The notes under the pieces were generated by a model, which did not search any database, had not been told where the DNA came from, and worked only from the letters and a program-made list of their open reading frames with translations. Below, piece by piece: positions 10,875-21,227 of a stretch of DNA of 49,342 nucleotides (position 1 is the first letter of the stretch; every line of letters starts with the position of its first letter). The translations under genes and the position numbers were made by a program. Origin of the DNA: Hymenopellis radicata (Eukaryota > Basidiomycota > Agaricomycetes > Agaricales > Physalacriaceae); NCBI GenBank assembly GCA_015501595.1, contig JADNRX010000389.1:1-49342 (forward strand), read 5' to 3'.

Positions 10875-13800
10875 ATGTATGAGGCAAATCAATTGAAGGC
10901 CTTAATAACTGTTAAGGCAGTGTGTCATCATGCTGACTCATCACGTGTTGCAGACCATTTTTGGGAATTTTTGCATTGCCCAAAGTGTTACCTCCTCCGA
11001 CGTCCGTTAACAAACATGCGTGGAAAAGATGCCCTATGGGGCTACTTCTATAAAGGAGCCAAGCAGAACACAACACACAGTCGAGCCCACTGTTTGGGCT
11101 GCATTGAGAAGGCACAACCGAAAAATATTGTAATTGATGTCGACGACAACATATTAAACAGTTCGACGGAGGACTGGTTCAAAGAAGGTGCATACTTCTA
11201 GTACTATCCCATAAGGTTACGATGCTAACACGTATTACAGCTCTCGTCGTCATGGAGAAGGAAGGAGGGAGTGTCCTCGGCATCAAAGCCTCTATGATCG
11301 GCCATCTGCTCAAATGTCCAAATGTATCTGCAGCCGGATGAATACTGGCTCGGCGGAAGAAGGGAATCAGCACGAATAATGATGATGAAGCCGGAACAGA
11401 CACGGATACTGAAGGCGACGGAGTAAAGGAGCCAGCTAAGAAAAAGAGAAAGCTGCTTACCAACGTAAAAAAAATCTTCACCCAAACCGAGCTAAAAGTC
11501 TTCAGCGGCATCAACATCCCCTTCAACGCCAACCAAAAAGCTGCTGTTCAAGCCCAGTTCGCACGCGCCACCATCTCTGCCAATCTCCCGTTTCGCTGGG
11601 TTAATGATCCCGAGGTCACCAAACTATTTCTCATGTTCCGCATGACTGCCGATGATGTTATCCCTGACCGGCGTTAGGTTGCTAGTCGACTACTTGATAC
11701 ACTTTCAGCCAAAGTCAATGAGACGATTAGGGACGCACTGTCAGGCTGATATACTACACTCTCCTCCGATGGATGGGATGATAATGCTCATCAGAAAGTG
11801 ACTGGAATCCATCTTGCTGCAAAGGGCAAGGTGAGTAGTATATTCCTCTTCATGTCATTGTCCTCACTAGTAACACGGCAGACATATCTCGTCAAGATCA
11901 CTAAGACCAACGATCAGGGGAAGGATGGAGAGAGTATGTGTGATGCATTTATTGAGATGATAGACGACGCAGAGTCTGAGACGGGCTGCATCATCATCCT
12001 CCTCTGTTCCGACAATGATGGTGGGGGGAAGAAAGGAAGGAATCTAGTTCCGCGTGTGCGACCTTGGATACTCGTTTGCCCCTGCACCGGTCATCAGGTG
12101 CGGAATGTTCTGATTTATTCATACAAAGATGATCTAACTCCTTTTGTTTCATTCAGTTTAACCTAATTCTCAGAGATTACTTCAAGAAGAGTGCCGATGC
12201 AGCGGAGATTGCTGAGCAAGCAACCGCTGTTATTGGATGGATCCAGAATCACACGAAGGTTCGAGTCATATTCGACAACGTGCAGATTGCTCAGACCGGA
12301 GCTGCTCTTGCGTTTATCGTTGCTAGAGACCTCAACAAGTCCAACACGAGTCAGACTCGCGACTCGTGACATGAGTACTCATGCCAAAAGAAGTCCAGTT
12401 CAGACTCGCGTCGGACTCGACTCGCGATGACTTATGAGTCATTGCGAGTCCACTCGTGAGTCATCTCGGATACTCGTGAGTACTCGCGAGTCTTATCCCA
12501 AATATTCATGCCCAGCGAGCATCCCCAGGCAATGGCACGGGGACAGTCAGTTGGGCATGAGGATGGGGTGGTAGTGGTGGTGATGGTGAGGGGTGGTGGT
12601 GGTGAGGGAGTAATAGTAGTGGTCGTCGTCATTGATGGATCCATCCGCCGCCTCATCACATTGCGTCCTCCTCCGCCTCCTCACCGTATCGCGTCCTCCT
12701 CCTCATCGTGGTGTCATCGCAGCAATCCAGTCGTGGTCGTAGTCGTTGTCGTCTGGGAAGTCGTCCAGAACTCCAGATCACGGTCCAGTTGTCGTGTGCC
12801 CTGCTGCCGTTGCAGAGACAGCAGCAGAGACGGCAGCAGAAGGCTCAGCATAGAGCCAAGGCCAGAGACACACCCCAGTGGCTGCCTGACAATCGTCAGA
12901 GCAGCGGGGGCGACAATCGTCGCTCCCCGGGTGGTCATGGTGGTAGTAAGAATAGAGAGAGCACACCCGATTAGACGCTTATGCGTCCTCTCGGATCTCG
13001 GCCCGTGTCGCCGGATCTGGCAAGATAATTGCGCACGTCTCGTTCTCGAGACGTTGCGGACCATTTGCTTTAAAAAAAATTTGTAAATATAGTTTAAATA
13101 TATCTCTAAATATTGGCGAGTCATCATATGATGACTTACGGTCGGCAGAGCCATACCCAGACTTGCGCTCGGACTCGTGAGTATGTGACTCGCAAGTTAC
13201 GCAAGTGCGAACGCCGACGTGCCCGACGCGAGTCGAGTCACCAGATGACTCGGTGACCCGGTTACTCGTTGAGGTCTCTAATCGTTGCCAATCTCACCCG
13301 CTGGATGACACATTTCCTCGCGTTCAACCCCTTGATCTAACTCAAGCCACTTCTTTGCCAAGCTGTTATTCTTCAGCGCTAAGCGATTATCAATGCTCAG
13401 ATTGGCGCCGAAAAAGCTCCTAGCGCACGCAGAAAGATCCAGAAATCTGCTGAGGAGCACTGCAATATATTGGAGAGCTCTGAGTTTTGGAAGGGTCTCC
13501 AGACGGTTATCGAGGACATTGAGCCCATATGTTACGGCACCAATATCAACCAGAGTGATAGTGTTCCTCTCAACGATGTTTTACTCACCTTTGCAGGTAT
13601 CTGGCAACACTTTCACGAGCATTCGGATCGATGGCTCTCTGCAGCCATGAAGAAACGGATCGAGAAACACTGGAAAGAGCTAGATCAGCCGCTCTTCATG
13701 TTCGCGCTTATCCTAAACCTGTTCGAAGGCTTAACACGGTTTGGTGACTCTGCGAAGGTATCACCATTCACTCTGAGCACCGAGTTTCTAGAGGTGTGTA

Positions 13801-14827
13801 TACAGTTTATCGAGATTCTCTTGCTCATTTCTTGTCTAGTTCTATCGACGTGTCAAGAGCCGACCAGCCTCGAATATTGCTAATGCCGACGACGATGCTG
13901 CTGCCGCTGCGTCTCGCCTTGTCAAGGAAGCCGAGGTATCTGCCGCATTTTTAGCATATCTCTCCAGCACTGGGCCATTCCGCGACTGGCGACACCATGA
14001 GGAGACGTTTAAGCAGCTTCATGTACGTCGTAAATGCAAGCTTACTTGATGAAGATACTCACACTTCCTTAGGGACCAGATCCTATCCTTGTCTGGGAGC
14101 AGTTCCGTGTTGATGAGAAGATGGCAGAGCTCGCCGACTTTGCGATTATGCTTCTTGAGCTCCTCGTCAACCAGGCCGGTGCTGAGTGAACATTCTCGGA
14201 TCTTGCTATCAAGAAGACACAGCATCACAATCGCTTGGGGCTTCCCAAACTGGAGAAAATGTCCAAGGTCTGTCATTTCTTGACTCTTATACTCCAACTG
14301 ACATGGTTTAGGTTGGTGCTGATATTCGACGGACGCAACGGAATGTGGAATTACTCGAACAACGCAAACAGCGCGAAAACCACGGAGCCAATACTGAGTC
14401 TCTTCTCCCTGTTCACAAGCATCCCGACATCTTCACTGCTCTTGACGACGTCAACGACTCAGACTCCGACACTGAGCAACGGCCAGTACTTGTTCGCAGT
14501 CGGAAGGATTGGTGCCGGGAGATGAAGAGGTGGATTGAAGAGGAACAGGCACTGAGCGACGATGCCGGCGGTGATAAGGACGACGACGAACCAATGCAGG
14601 GTCCCGGCGGTGAGGGATCTCGTGCTTGGAAACATAAGAGCTGGTTACCTGCAATATTGGAAACACTCTTTGGTGGTAACACTGCGTGTCGTGTTGATAT
14701 GGATATCACACGAATACGTCGCCAACAGGCATTCACCGATGAGGAGCGCCGGATGGAGTTACTTCAAGCGGAGGTGTCTGATGAGGCACCAGATGACGGC
14801 GCATTAGAGGGCTCGGCGACGACTATA
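10875..14827 (+). pseudogene. hAT-family transposase, inactivated
   Basis: A zinc-finger-like CLGC pair (near 11096) and HLLKC (near 11303) suggest a BED finger split by an intron (11188-11240). Next comes the RNase H-like core with SSDGWDD (near 11770) and the stretch ending CTGHQ / FNLILRDYF across an intron (12098-12156). The C-terminal dimerisation region lies at 14080-14330. Further introns are 11831-11881 and 14268-14311. Breaks are TGA at 11339, TAG at 11675, TGA at 11747, TAA at 13338 followed by a frame change, TGA at 14187, and the MITE at 12324-13280. An acidic, coiled tail follows the dimerisation domain to about 14827. Known role of the family: cut-and-paste transposition with 8-bp target duplications. 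This copy cannot make an intact protein. Confidence 0.85.
12324..13280. mobile_element. hAT MITE, TAGAGACC type with ACTCGCGAGT motifs (957 bp)
   Basis: It starts TAGAGACCTCAACAAGTC, ends GGTTACTCGTTGAGGTCTCTA, and is flanked by a perfect 8-bp duplication ATCGTTGC (12316-12323, 13281-13288). Both subterminal zones are packed with GACTCGCGAGTC-like words. The interior has the shared hairpin core (12504-12560, CCCCAGGCAATGGCACGGGG) and the shared AT block (about 13067-13115). It interrupts the hAT transposase. Open frames inside it are low-complexity CT/GGTGGT runs, not genes. Confidence 0.92.
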
Positions 14828-15080
14828 GGTAGAATTATGACTCTTATTTTGACCTTATTTTCGCTCTATTATTAAGGGTTATTGTAAGGGTAAGGCTTAT
14901 TGACAACACTGGTCCACTTCTCCATTCAGTCTCAAGGTTTCTGGATCACCCTTTTATCCCATTCCAGAGGTCACAACTAGGCTCTCAGAGAATAGTCCCA
15001 ATTTCACAAGAAGGGGTATTTGGCCTTCTAGCTTCTATGCCTGCGACATAATCTATGCTATGGTTAGTATGAACATTAAC

Positions 15081-15123
15081 TAGACCTGGGCACGAGTGCG
15101 CACTTAAGTGCATTTGCACTCAT
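15081..15123. mobile_element. Left end of an older TAGACCTGGG hAT MITE
   Basis: TAGACCTGGGCACGAGTGCG starts at 15081 and the copy is cut at 15123 by a younger member of its own family. It resumes at 16256 (AAGGCGGGTTACTTGCGGC) and runs to about 16343, matching the interior of the fragment at 21136. No right terminus was found. Confidence 0.7.
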
Positions 15124-16247
15124 TAGACCTGGGCAAGAGTGTCTGGTGTTTAAGTGTGCACCCGGGTGCACTCGCTACTCACACCCGGGTGTCAAGTGTT
15201 TGCCGGTGCCGGGTAGGGTGTCTGCACGGGTGGATACCCGAGTGCGGGTGTTCGGCTTTGGCCGCGAGTACCTATGCCCAAACACCCGTGTAAACACTCG
15301 ACAATCAATACACATATTTAAACTTAATTTACAAAAAATTTCCAAGTTAAACGGCCCCATATGTCGCCTAAAAACGACGACATAATAATATCTCGCGATC
15401 TGGCGCTTCGGGCCGAGACCCGAAAGGCTGCGTAAGTGTCTCAATGCGTCCGATCTCTCTTATCTCACCACCACCACAACCACCTCCGCCAACGCGTTAC
15501 CACTGCCATGACCGTAGTGACGACGGCGCACGACTTTGAGTCGGTGTCCGTGTTTATGGAGAACGACTTTGAGTCGTCTCCATGGATACCCAGCCGGACG
15601 CGTAAGCCCTCGCAAACGAGGCAGCAGGACACCGGTAACGGTATTGACGCTCGACTTTGAGTCGGCATCCGCATACTCGAAGGAGGAGACGCCACCCGTC
15701 ACGCTGAACAGCGTGCTTGAAGAACGGGGGCGGTGGATATGGGCCGCCACGTCATCTGCTGGTGACGTGGCGAGTTGGTACATATCTTTTTGCGTTATTC
15801 TTCATTTTTGGCAGCGTTGACAGACGCCGTCAATGGTGCTTTGAATACTGATGATAGTTTATAGATCATTACTCTAGTGCACGGGTAAGCCCTCCAACGA
15901 GGCGCCACATATGCTCTCCCATCCTCCCATCCTCCCATTCCTCACCTCTACCTCACCGACACCATCCGCATCATGCACCGCTGCTGCTCCCCTCGCAATT
16001 GCTGGGGGATGCAAGCGTGGCATGAGTTGGGTGTGAGATGTGGTGCTAGGAGTGTGGGTGTACTCGTGTACACCCGCCACCACACACGGGTGTATAAACA
16101 CCCGTGTGTGCGGAACACCCGCGAATGGGTGCCGCACTCGAGTGCCACACTCAGGTGTCACTCGAGTGCGGGTGTCCGACTCTGAGTGACGAATGACCCG
16201 CTCCGCGAGTGCGAGTGCACCCGGGTGGGCACTCGTGCCCAGGTCTA
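15124..16247. mobile_element. hAT MITE, TAGACCTGGGCA type with CACCCGGGTG motifs (1124 bp)
   Basis: The left end TAGACCTGGGCAAGAGTG mirrors the right end CACTCGTGCCCAGGTCTA. A perfect 8-bp duplication GCACTCAT flanks it (15116-15123, 16248-16255). Subterminal DNA is dominated by CACCCGGGTG / CACTCGAGTG palindromes. The interior carries the AT block (15303-15345), the block GGCGCTTCGGGCCGAGACCC (near 15401-15421), two GTAAGCCCTC..ACGAGGC motifs (15602, 15884), several GACTTTGAGTCG words and the hairpin core (15985-16027). Confidence 0.92.
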
Positions 16248-16255
16248 GCACTCAT

Positions 16256-16343
16256 AAGGCGGGTTACTTGCGGCTCTAAGCTGAACACCCGCATTCGAGT
16301 AACACCTGAGTGCAGCACTTGAGTGTCACCCTATGCACTAGGC
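16256..16343. mobile_element. Continuation of the older TAGACCTGGG MITE
   Basis: This is the other side of the nested insertion. It continues the copy that starts at 15081, with GAACACCCGCATTCGAGTAA matching the same zone of the 21136 fragment. It fades near 16343 without a right terminus. Confidence 0.6.
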
Positions 16344-16639
16344 TTTATCTGGATACTGTCTCATACAAGAGGGGAAGATGATTCAATATTGTCTCTAGCT
16401 AGAGATCTCTAATTAAAGGTAATATCTAGATACCCCGGCATCGCTGGCAGACCAGCAGCTAGCTGATGCCATACATGCCGGGTGGCTGGGCTAGGGTAGG
16501 GCATTGGCAGATAGCTAATAATAGATAGATCCAGCAGGTACATATCCAATAATAGATTCCTTCAATGAAGAGATTAGATATTGATAGGAGATTATCAGTG
16601 GACCCTGGGATGAGTAGGGGATGCCTTTGGCTACGCAAT
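16344..16639. other. Unassigned gap
   Basis: Contains short TAATAATAGATAGAT-type repeats but no gene. Confidence 0.4.
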
Positions 16640-17376
16640 TGTGGCGCATTTTTGATCAGGGCAGGGCTGGGATAGATGGGGTGGGCAATACTGAATGCTG
16701 CTGTAGGGGGTGGCTGCTGGGGTGATGAAAACCTTTTTTATAGTTTTTTGGGCTGGGAATCCAATGGTGCAAACCATTTTGCGATAGCTTCAAAACTGGG
16801 AGAGATATTAGAGGTGCAAAAATGCGCCACACTTCTAGTAGGCCTTGTACATAGCCTATAGCCTTAGGACTTTGATACCTTTTAGAGATACTATAGAGCG
16901 ATATCTGATATCATTTTCAGGTGATTTCATCGAAGGGTTCAAGAGATATATTAGGATGACTGCTCCAGGGCCACCAGGGATATAGCATAGGATCCTGCCA
17001 CTCTGGGGACCTGAGACTTTGATACATCGTTTATAGTAGTACTAAACCTCTATTTATGATATAGATAGTGTCCCCAACTCAGTAGTCCATGTATAGATAG
17101 GTCCCCAATGCTGTTTTAAGCATTTTCGCATTTTTGGTTATTTACCATAGGGATACCTCTCTAAATTATACTGGGCTACCTTTAGATATTCATTTACAAC
17201 CTTTTTGCAAAAGGAATCATGTCATTTGGTGAAGAGACCTGTGTTCTAGAGGTCAGTCTTTCTCCTCACCGGAGTTTTGATCAAAATTCCCACGCTCTAG
17301 AGGGAGGATCGTCCACTCAATTTAACGTGTCTCACACATGCTACTACCTTCATTTCTTCTACAGGACGTGTATATA
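16640..17376 (+). repeat. Dispersed repeat R1, copy 1 (about 737 bp)
   Basis: Direct repeat of 43559-44294 with scattered mismatches and small indels, starting at TGTGGCGCATTTTTGAT and ending at CAGGACGTGTATA. Neither copy shows terminal inverted repeats or a clear target duplication at the point where similarity ends. The open frame at 16676-16861 has a diverged equivalent at 43529-43780 that ends in the same residues, but short length and low complexity argue against a gene. Class unknown; a solo LTR or a LINE tail would be possible. Confidence 0.8.
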
Positions 17377-18791
17377 TGTTATATGTATGATCTCCACATG
17401 TCAGGCAGCTTGTTAATCTCAGAAAAGTTCTTTAGACTGTAATGTCCTCTTATCTTCTTCTTCTTGTCTTGATATTAGTTTTCTTAGTTGATTTAACTTT
17501 CTACCAACTGCTGCTAGACTAAGATGTGTCCTGGTGTTTATGCTGCTTGTTTTCTTTGTGACAGCGGTCATTCAACGATATGTAAGTCCTTAGCAAAGGG
17601 GCAACAGTCAATCTTAATTTTTATTCCAGTAAATTTTGCCTTGAGTCGACGCCTTTACTCCTCAATTCATCTGTTCCGTGATTTTGATGCTTGTCTTTAC
17701 AATGAGGCCATTTTGAGAAGGATTCGAGCCTATAAGGCTGCAGCATCAATATATCTTGGCTAGCAGATCCTGAGGATAGCTTGGGAATTGCAGATATAGT
17801 TCAAAGTATGTTATACCAAACACGTAGAGATGTACAACATGTGGTCTGTCCTCACCTATGCAAGTGAAACAACATTTGATCTAATCTAATCTTGCCATAA
17901 TAAATATGACAGATATAAATAACCTGCCTTGTCATCTGCTTATTAAGCAGGTAATATTTACCTCTCTAAACTATTACTCTCAGTGTAATTGTGGTTATCA
18001 ATATTGATATTTTTAACTGCTATTTAAATATTAGTAGAATCTGCAAGACAGAATTACGAGATTAGATAACTATTGAGATTGCCTAAATTACTATATAAGT
18101 TAAATTATAGTGTGAAAGTAAAAAGATTATACTTTTAGCTTTCTTCACTAAAGAGATTACAGCACTGCCTAACGACAAGCTAAAGAATGAATGCCAGCTT
18201 TCAAGACTCTTCTTCTTATGATTGCGCTTCTTTCTATCCTTAAGCATAAAGTTAAAAACTTTAATAGTGGAGTTGAGATGCTTGAACTTTGACTTTCAGT
18301 ATACTATACAGTGAGATTAAGAAGATATGTACATCATTAAGTATGACTTGACCAATTAAATAGAGGAATGGCGTCTTCAGTTTTATATTAGCTGAAGGCT
18401 GCTTTTGAATATTAAGATTAAGAAGCTTCTCATTGATACTAAGGAATTCTTAAATAATTCCGGTATCGGAGAGGATGTTAATCCACTCGTGAGATGTATA
18501 GATAAGGGTGTCGGAAGGATACAGAGATTACTGATGAAGTAGATTGCTAAGTCGCAGATGTGGTATGTGAGAGTAGAAGCAGAGTAGAGATGAGTAGGTG
18601 TCAAGTATCAAATCGAGAGCACCGTTGGATCTTTAGACAATGATAACTCACAGTCAGATCTGTCTGAATCTGGGAACAAAGGTGAAGAATATATTTCTAG
18701 GCTACAGTTTAAATACTCGAATGAACATATCGAGATGAAATATAGACGTAGAAGGATAAGGAATGAGTGAATATAATGTAGCTAAAGATAA
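17377..18791. other. Unassigned AT-rich region
   Basis: One open frame (17524-17763, 79 codons) has moderately gene-like composition but no recognisable domain. The rest is AT-rich with stops in all frames. Confidence 0.4.
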
Positions 18792-18993
18792 TTATAGTAA
18801 GGAGTATAAGAAGATAATGTAGACATAGAAGATGCCATACGAGGCATAAAGGAGGCTACCATAGTCAAAGTCTGTGAATATGAAGGGAAGTGTACATGTC
18901 TGAATCGGGAAGAATTCCACGAGTATGCTTAAGCGTACTTCTACAGTGGGGGAAACAAAATAGACGTCGTCTCGATGTCGTCGACTCCAATCG

Positions 18994-19248
18994 TCAAGAC
19001 CAATTGAGCACCTTAGGCTCCATATTGCTGTCATCCACAGCTCTCTCAACGACGACGAATATAATGTCGTTGTCCGAGGGAGGTGGAGGATAAGGACGCA
19101 TCGAGAGCCAATCCAGAATGTCAATGGAATGGTACCTGTCAACGGGATACTGCTCTTCAAACTTCGCTTTCCACCACTGCAAGATACACTGCTCGCCATC
19201 TAGGTACCAGCTGCGATCATCAGGAAAGGCCATATTGTGTTTAAGCAC
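18994..19248 (-). CDS. Unknown minus-strand coding fragment
   Basis: An 84-codon minus-strand frame contains a charged, tryptophan-rich stretch (DGEQCILQWWKAKFEEQYP) that looks more like protein than the surrounding low-complexity frames. Its 5' side runs into CTTAAG-rich repeat DNA at 19249. A second fragment of similar character (19500-19697, with the run VEKVRTVQKWLEDGTFRQSE) lies just beyond that repeat on the same strand. The two may be exons or remnants of one gene interrupted by the repeat. I do not recognise the family. Confidence 0.3.
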   Translation of the reverse strand: MLKHNMAFPDDRSWYLDGEQCILQWWKAKFEEQYPVDRYHSIDILDWLSMRPYPPPPSDNDIIFVVVERAVDDSNMEPKVLNWS

Positions 19249-19495
19249 CCTAAGTCTGATGTGTTGATGACATCAAACTTAAGTTTGCAAAAGTGACTTA
19301 AAGCTCTAAAAGCAACTTAAGCTTAGCCATTCAAGATGCTAGGCTTAAGTTAACTTAAGACATCCTAAATTTCTTCAAGACGGCTGCTTCTATTACATTA
19401 ACTATAAGACATCCCAAATCCATTCAGGACTGCAGCCTCCATTACATTAACTATAAGATATCTTAATCTTATATGTGCCGATATACCTATCTTAT
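19249..19495. repeat. CTTAAG-rich repeat 1
   Basis: The words CTTAAG, AACTTAAG and TTAAGTT recur densely in both orientations, and ATTACATTAACTATAAGA occurs twice, about 60 bp apart. Similar CTTAAG-rich DNA lies at 31985-32147, 34400-34640 and around 44330-46540. It resembles subterminal DNA of a mobile element, but no termini could be fixed. Confidence 0.45.
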
Positions 19496-19499
19496 GCAG

Positions 19500-20380
19500 C
19501 TACAAGTTGCTGTGAGAAAGCTCAGATGAGGAGGAAAATGCACGTGATATATAGGATTTAACTACATAGTATATATACTCTATGTAGAGCATGTAATGTG
19601 CAAGTATGTTGCCTTTCTTCGGGCGTTCACTCTGTCGAAATGTCCCATCCTCGAGCCACTTCTGCACGGTGCGCACCTTTTCGACGACGAGATGCAATCA
19701 ACACCATGTTTCCCAGTGATTGGCTGGATGATCCTACCCTGATAGCAATCGAAGTTGTGGGTGTATTCAGTTGAGAAATATCATCCGTTCTATATCAGTC
19801 ACTCAAGATTCCTCCCACTGCGCTCCCGAGGGAAATCTGGATATTCGACGCACAACAGCTCGTGGTACTAACGATGGCGATAATACTGAGAGCAAATTTC
19901 TGTCGGTTCGACAAAATGAAGACTCGATAAGCGTAGAAGAACTGGCTGATACAGGTGACTGGTGGTTGCACATTGGTCAGATGCACCTAGTCTGAGTGTG
20001 TAATAAAACACTTACCGATTGCGCTCATAACCGGTATAGTTAGCCAGTGAAAATGCACCCCGGTTAGGGATTGCACATCTCTGAAGCCAGTTGCGAAGAT
20101 CGTGAAGGCGTCGTAGCTCACAAAGCCCATCTGGAAGACTCATAAAGACTACGATGTGTTGAAGATGTTGTTAGTATAAAGTTAACCATACGAAACTTTG
20201 GACACGTACCAAAGGCCAAGATCCAGCACTACTCTGCGCATCAAGCCGGCAATTCCAGCACTACTCTACGTGTCAAGCCGGCAATTCCAGCACCAACGAT
20301 GACGAACTGTACGAATTAGAGACGCTCCCGCGTAAAGATTGGCCAAAGGTCAAATCAGCGAGCGCGAAAAGCCATACTGG
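19500..20380. other. Unassigned region with a small tandem duplication
   Basis: No gene can be supported beyond the minus-strand fragment at 19500-19697. At 20222-20297 a unit of about 39 bp (CCAGCACTACTCTGCGCATC then AAGCCGGCAATT) is repeated twice with a partial third copy. Confidence 0.4.
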
Positions 20381-21135
20381 GTTGTGGGTAGTCGGTGGTG
20401 GGTGGGAAGGCTTTAGCTATGTTTGCCAAGTGACGTTCCCCAGCGACGATTCAGCGACATTGTGTACCCGACAGACTACCCGACGGTCCGACGGGTACAT
20501 AATGGATCAGAATCGGTGTTGCTCATGTTGCCAGCCCCGGCATCAGGGCCGGTTTTCCATCTTGCTTCTCGCCACCACGATGCGCCGTTGTCTCCTCTGC
20601 GCCGTAGCCGTTCTTCACTCTCTACGATGTCCGCCATCCCACCCCATTCGACTTCTACGTTTCTCACTGACGTGCCCGAACGCACCCAAAGGGACTACCA
20701 CGACACCAGGACGACTTTTTCATGTTGTTCTCTCTTGACGAGCAGCGCGAACGCATAAGCCTCCCAAGGGAGCCGCAACACTTATTGGAGGATGGCAGCG
20801 GGCTTCAGGGGATGTGCCTCCAACGAGGCAAAGGTTGGATTATTTTGGGCTGGATGGCGTCGCGGACAACCAGCCTAAGATGGTACGTATTCTCTTTGTT
20901 CATCTTTTCGTCTACTCAATTTTATGGTATATAGGCTTCTCTCGCTGTGTTCCGCCCTCCGTCACCCGCAACAAGATCCCTCCATCACCTGCGACTACGC
21001 CTTTTCTTAGATGGACCATGGACTTGTGGACCAGCTTACATTTTTCACGCTCTGCTCTCTCAAGGAGCAACGCGAGCGCGTAAGCCTCCTGGATGGAGCG
21101 GTGTCGCTTCTGGGACGACTACGAACTATTTGAAT
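20381..21135. other. Repeated-module DNA with an intron-like signal
   Basis: Contains relatives of the window's GTAAGCCCTC motif: CGCATAAGCCTCCCAAGGGA (near 20753), CCTCCAACGAGGC (near 20818) and GCGTAAGCCTCCTGG (near 21077). GGATGGCGTCG followed by GGTACGTATTCTC (20853-20892) resembles exon plus donor site, with an acceptor-like TATATAG at about 20930. The same arrangement recurs elsewhere. I cannot name a gene. Confidence 0.4.
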
Positions 21136-21226
21136 TAGACCTGGGCACGAGTGCACACATGGGTGCACTCGCACTCGTATAGCGGGTTATTCGCGCCTCC
21201 AAGCCGGACACCCGCACTCGAGTGGC
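21136..21226. mobile_element. Left-end fragment of a TAGACCTGGG hAT MITE
   Basis: TAGACCTGGGCACGAGTGCA matches the ends at 15081 and 15124. Homology stops near 21226, exactly where Ty3/gypsy reverse transcriptase sequence begins, so this is a hybrid junction. Confidence 0.75.
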
Positions 21227-21227
21227 A

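Larger units (their letters stand above)
10807..14911 (+). mobile_element. hAT transposon with decayed transposase (4.1 kb)
   Basis: The termini are CAGTGTTGTCAATAAG on the left and its complement (CTTATTGACAACACTG) on the right, flanked by a perfect 8-bp duplication GTCCACTT (10799-10806 and 14912-14919). Short CCCTTA / TAAGGG words are reiterated inside both ends. The interior encodes a hAT transposase on the plus strand. A second hAT MITE (12324-13280) is inserted within it, so the autonomous-type element is the older insertion. Its ends differ from those of the TAG...CTA MITEs in the window, so it is probably not their donor. Confidence 0.9.
10665..15083 (+). pseudogene. Unknown gene split by a hAT insertion
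   Basis: The frame from ATG 10665 runs to the hAT insertion at 10807. If the 4.1-kb hAT element and one copy of its 8-bp duplication are ignored, the same frame resumes at 14920 and stays open to 15083, 306 nt in all. The stop TAG is supplied by the first three bases of a hAT end at 15081. The downstream part contains a run such as GIWPSSFYACDIIYAMV. I do not recognise the family. The in-frame continuity across the empty site suggests the hAT hit a coding exon. Confidence 0.5.

Noticed and set aside
12259..12275. GGTTCGAGTC as a tRNA B box
   Set aside because: It lies inside the transposase exon with no A box or stems around it.
12432..13154. Overlapping frames in the MITE at 12324-13280 as genes
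   Set aside because: They are CT/GGTGGT-rich and lie in a non-coding MITE; the conserved nucleotide core explains similar peptides in sister copies.
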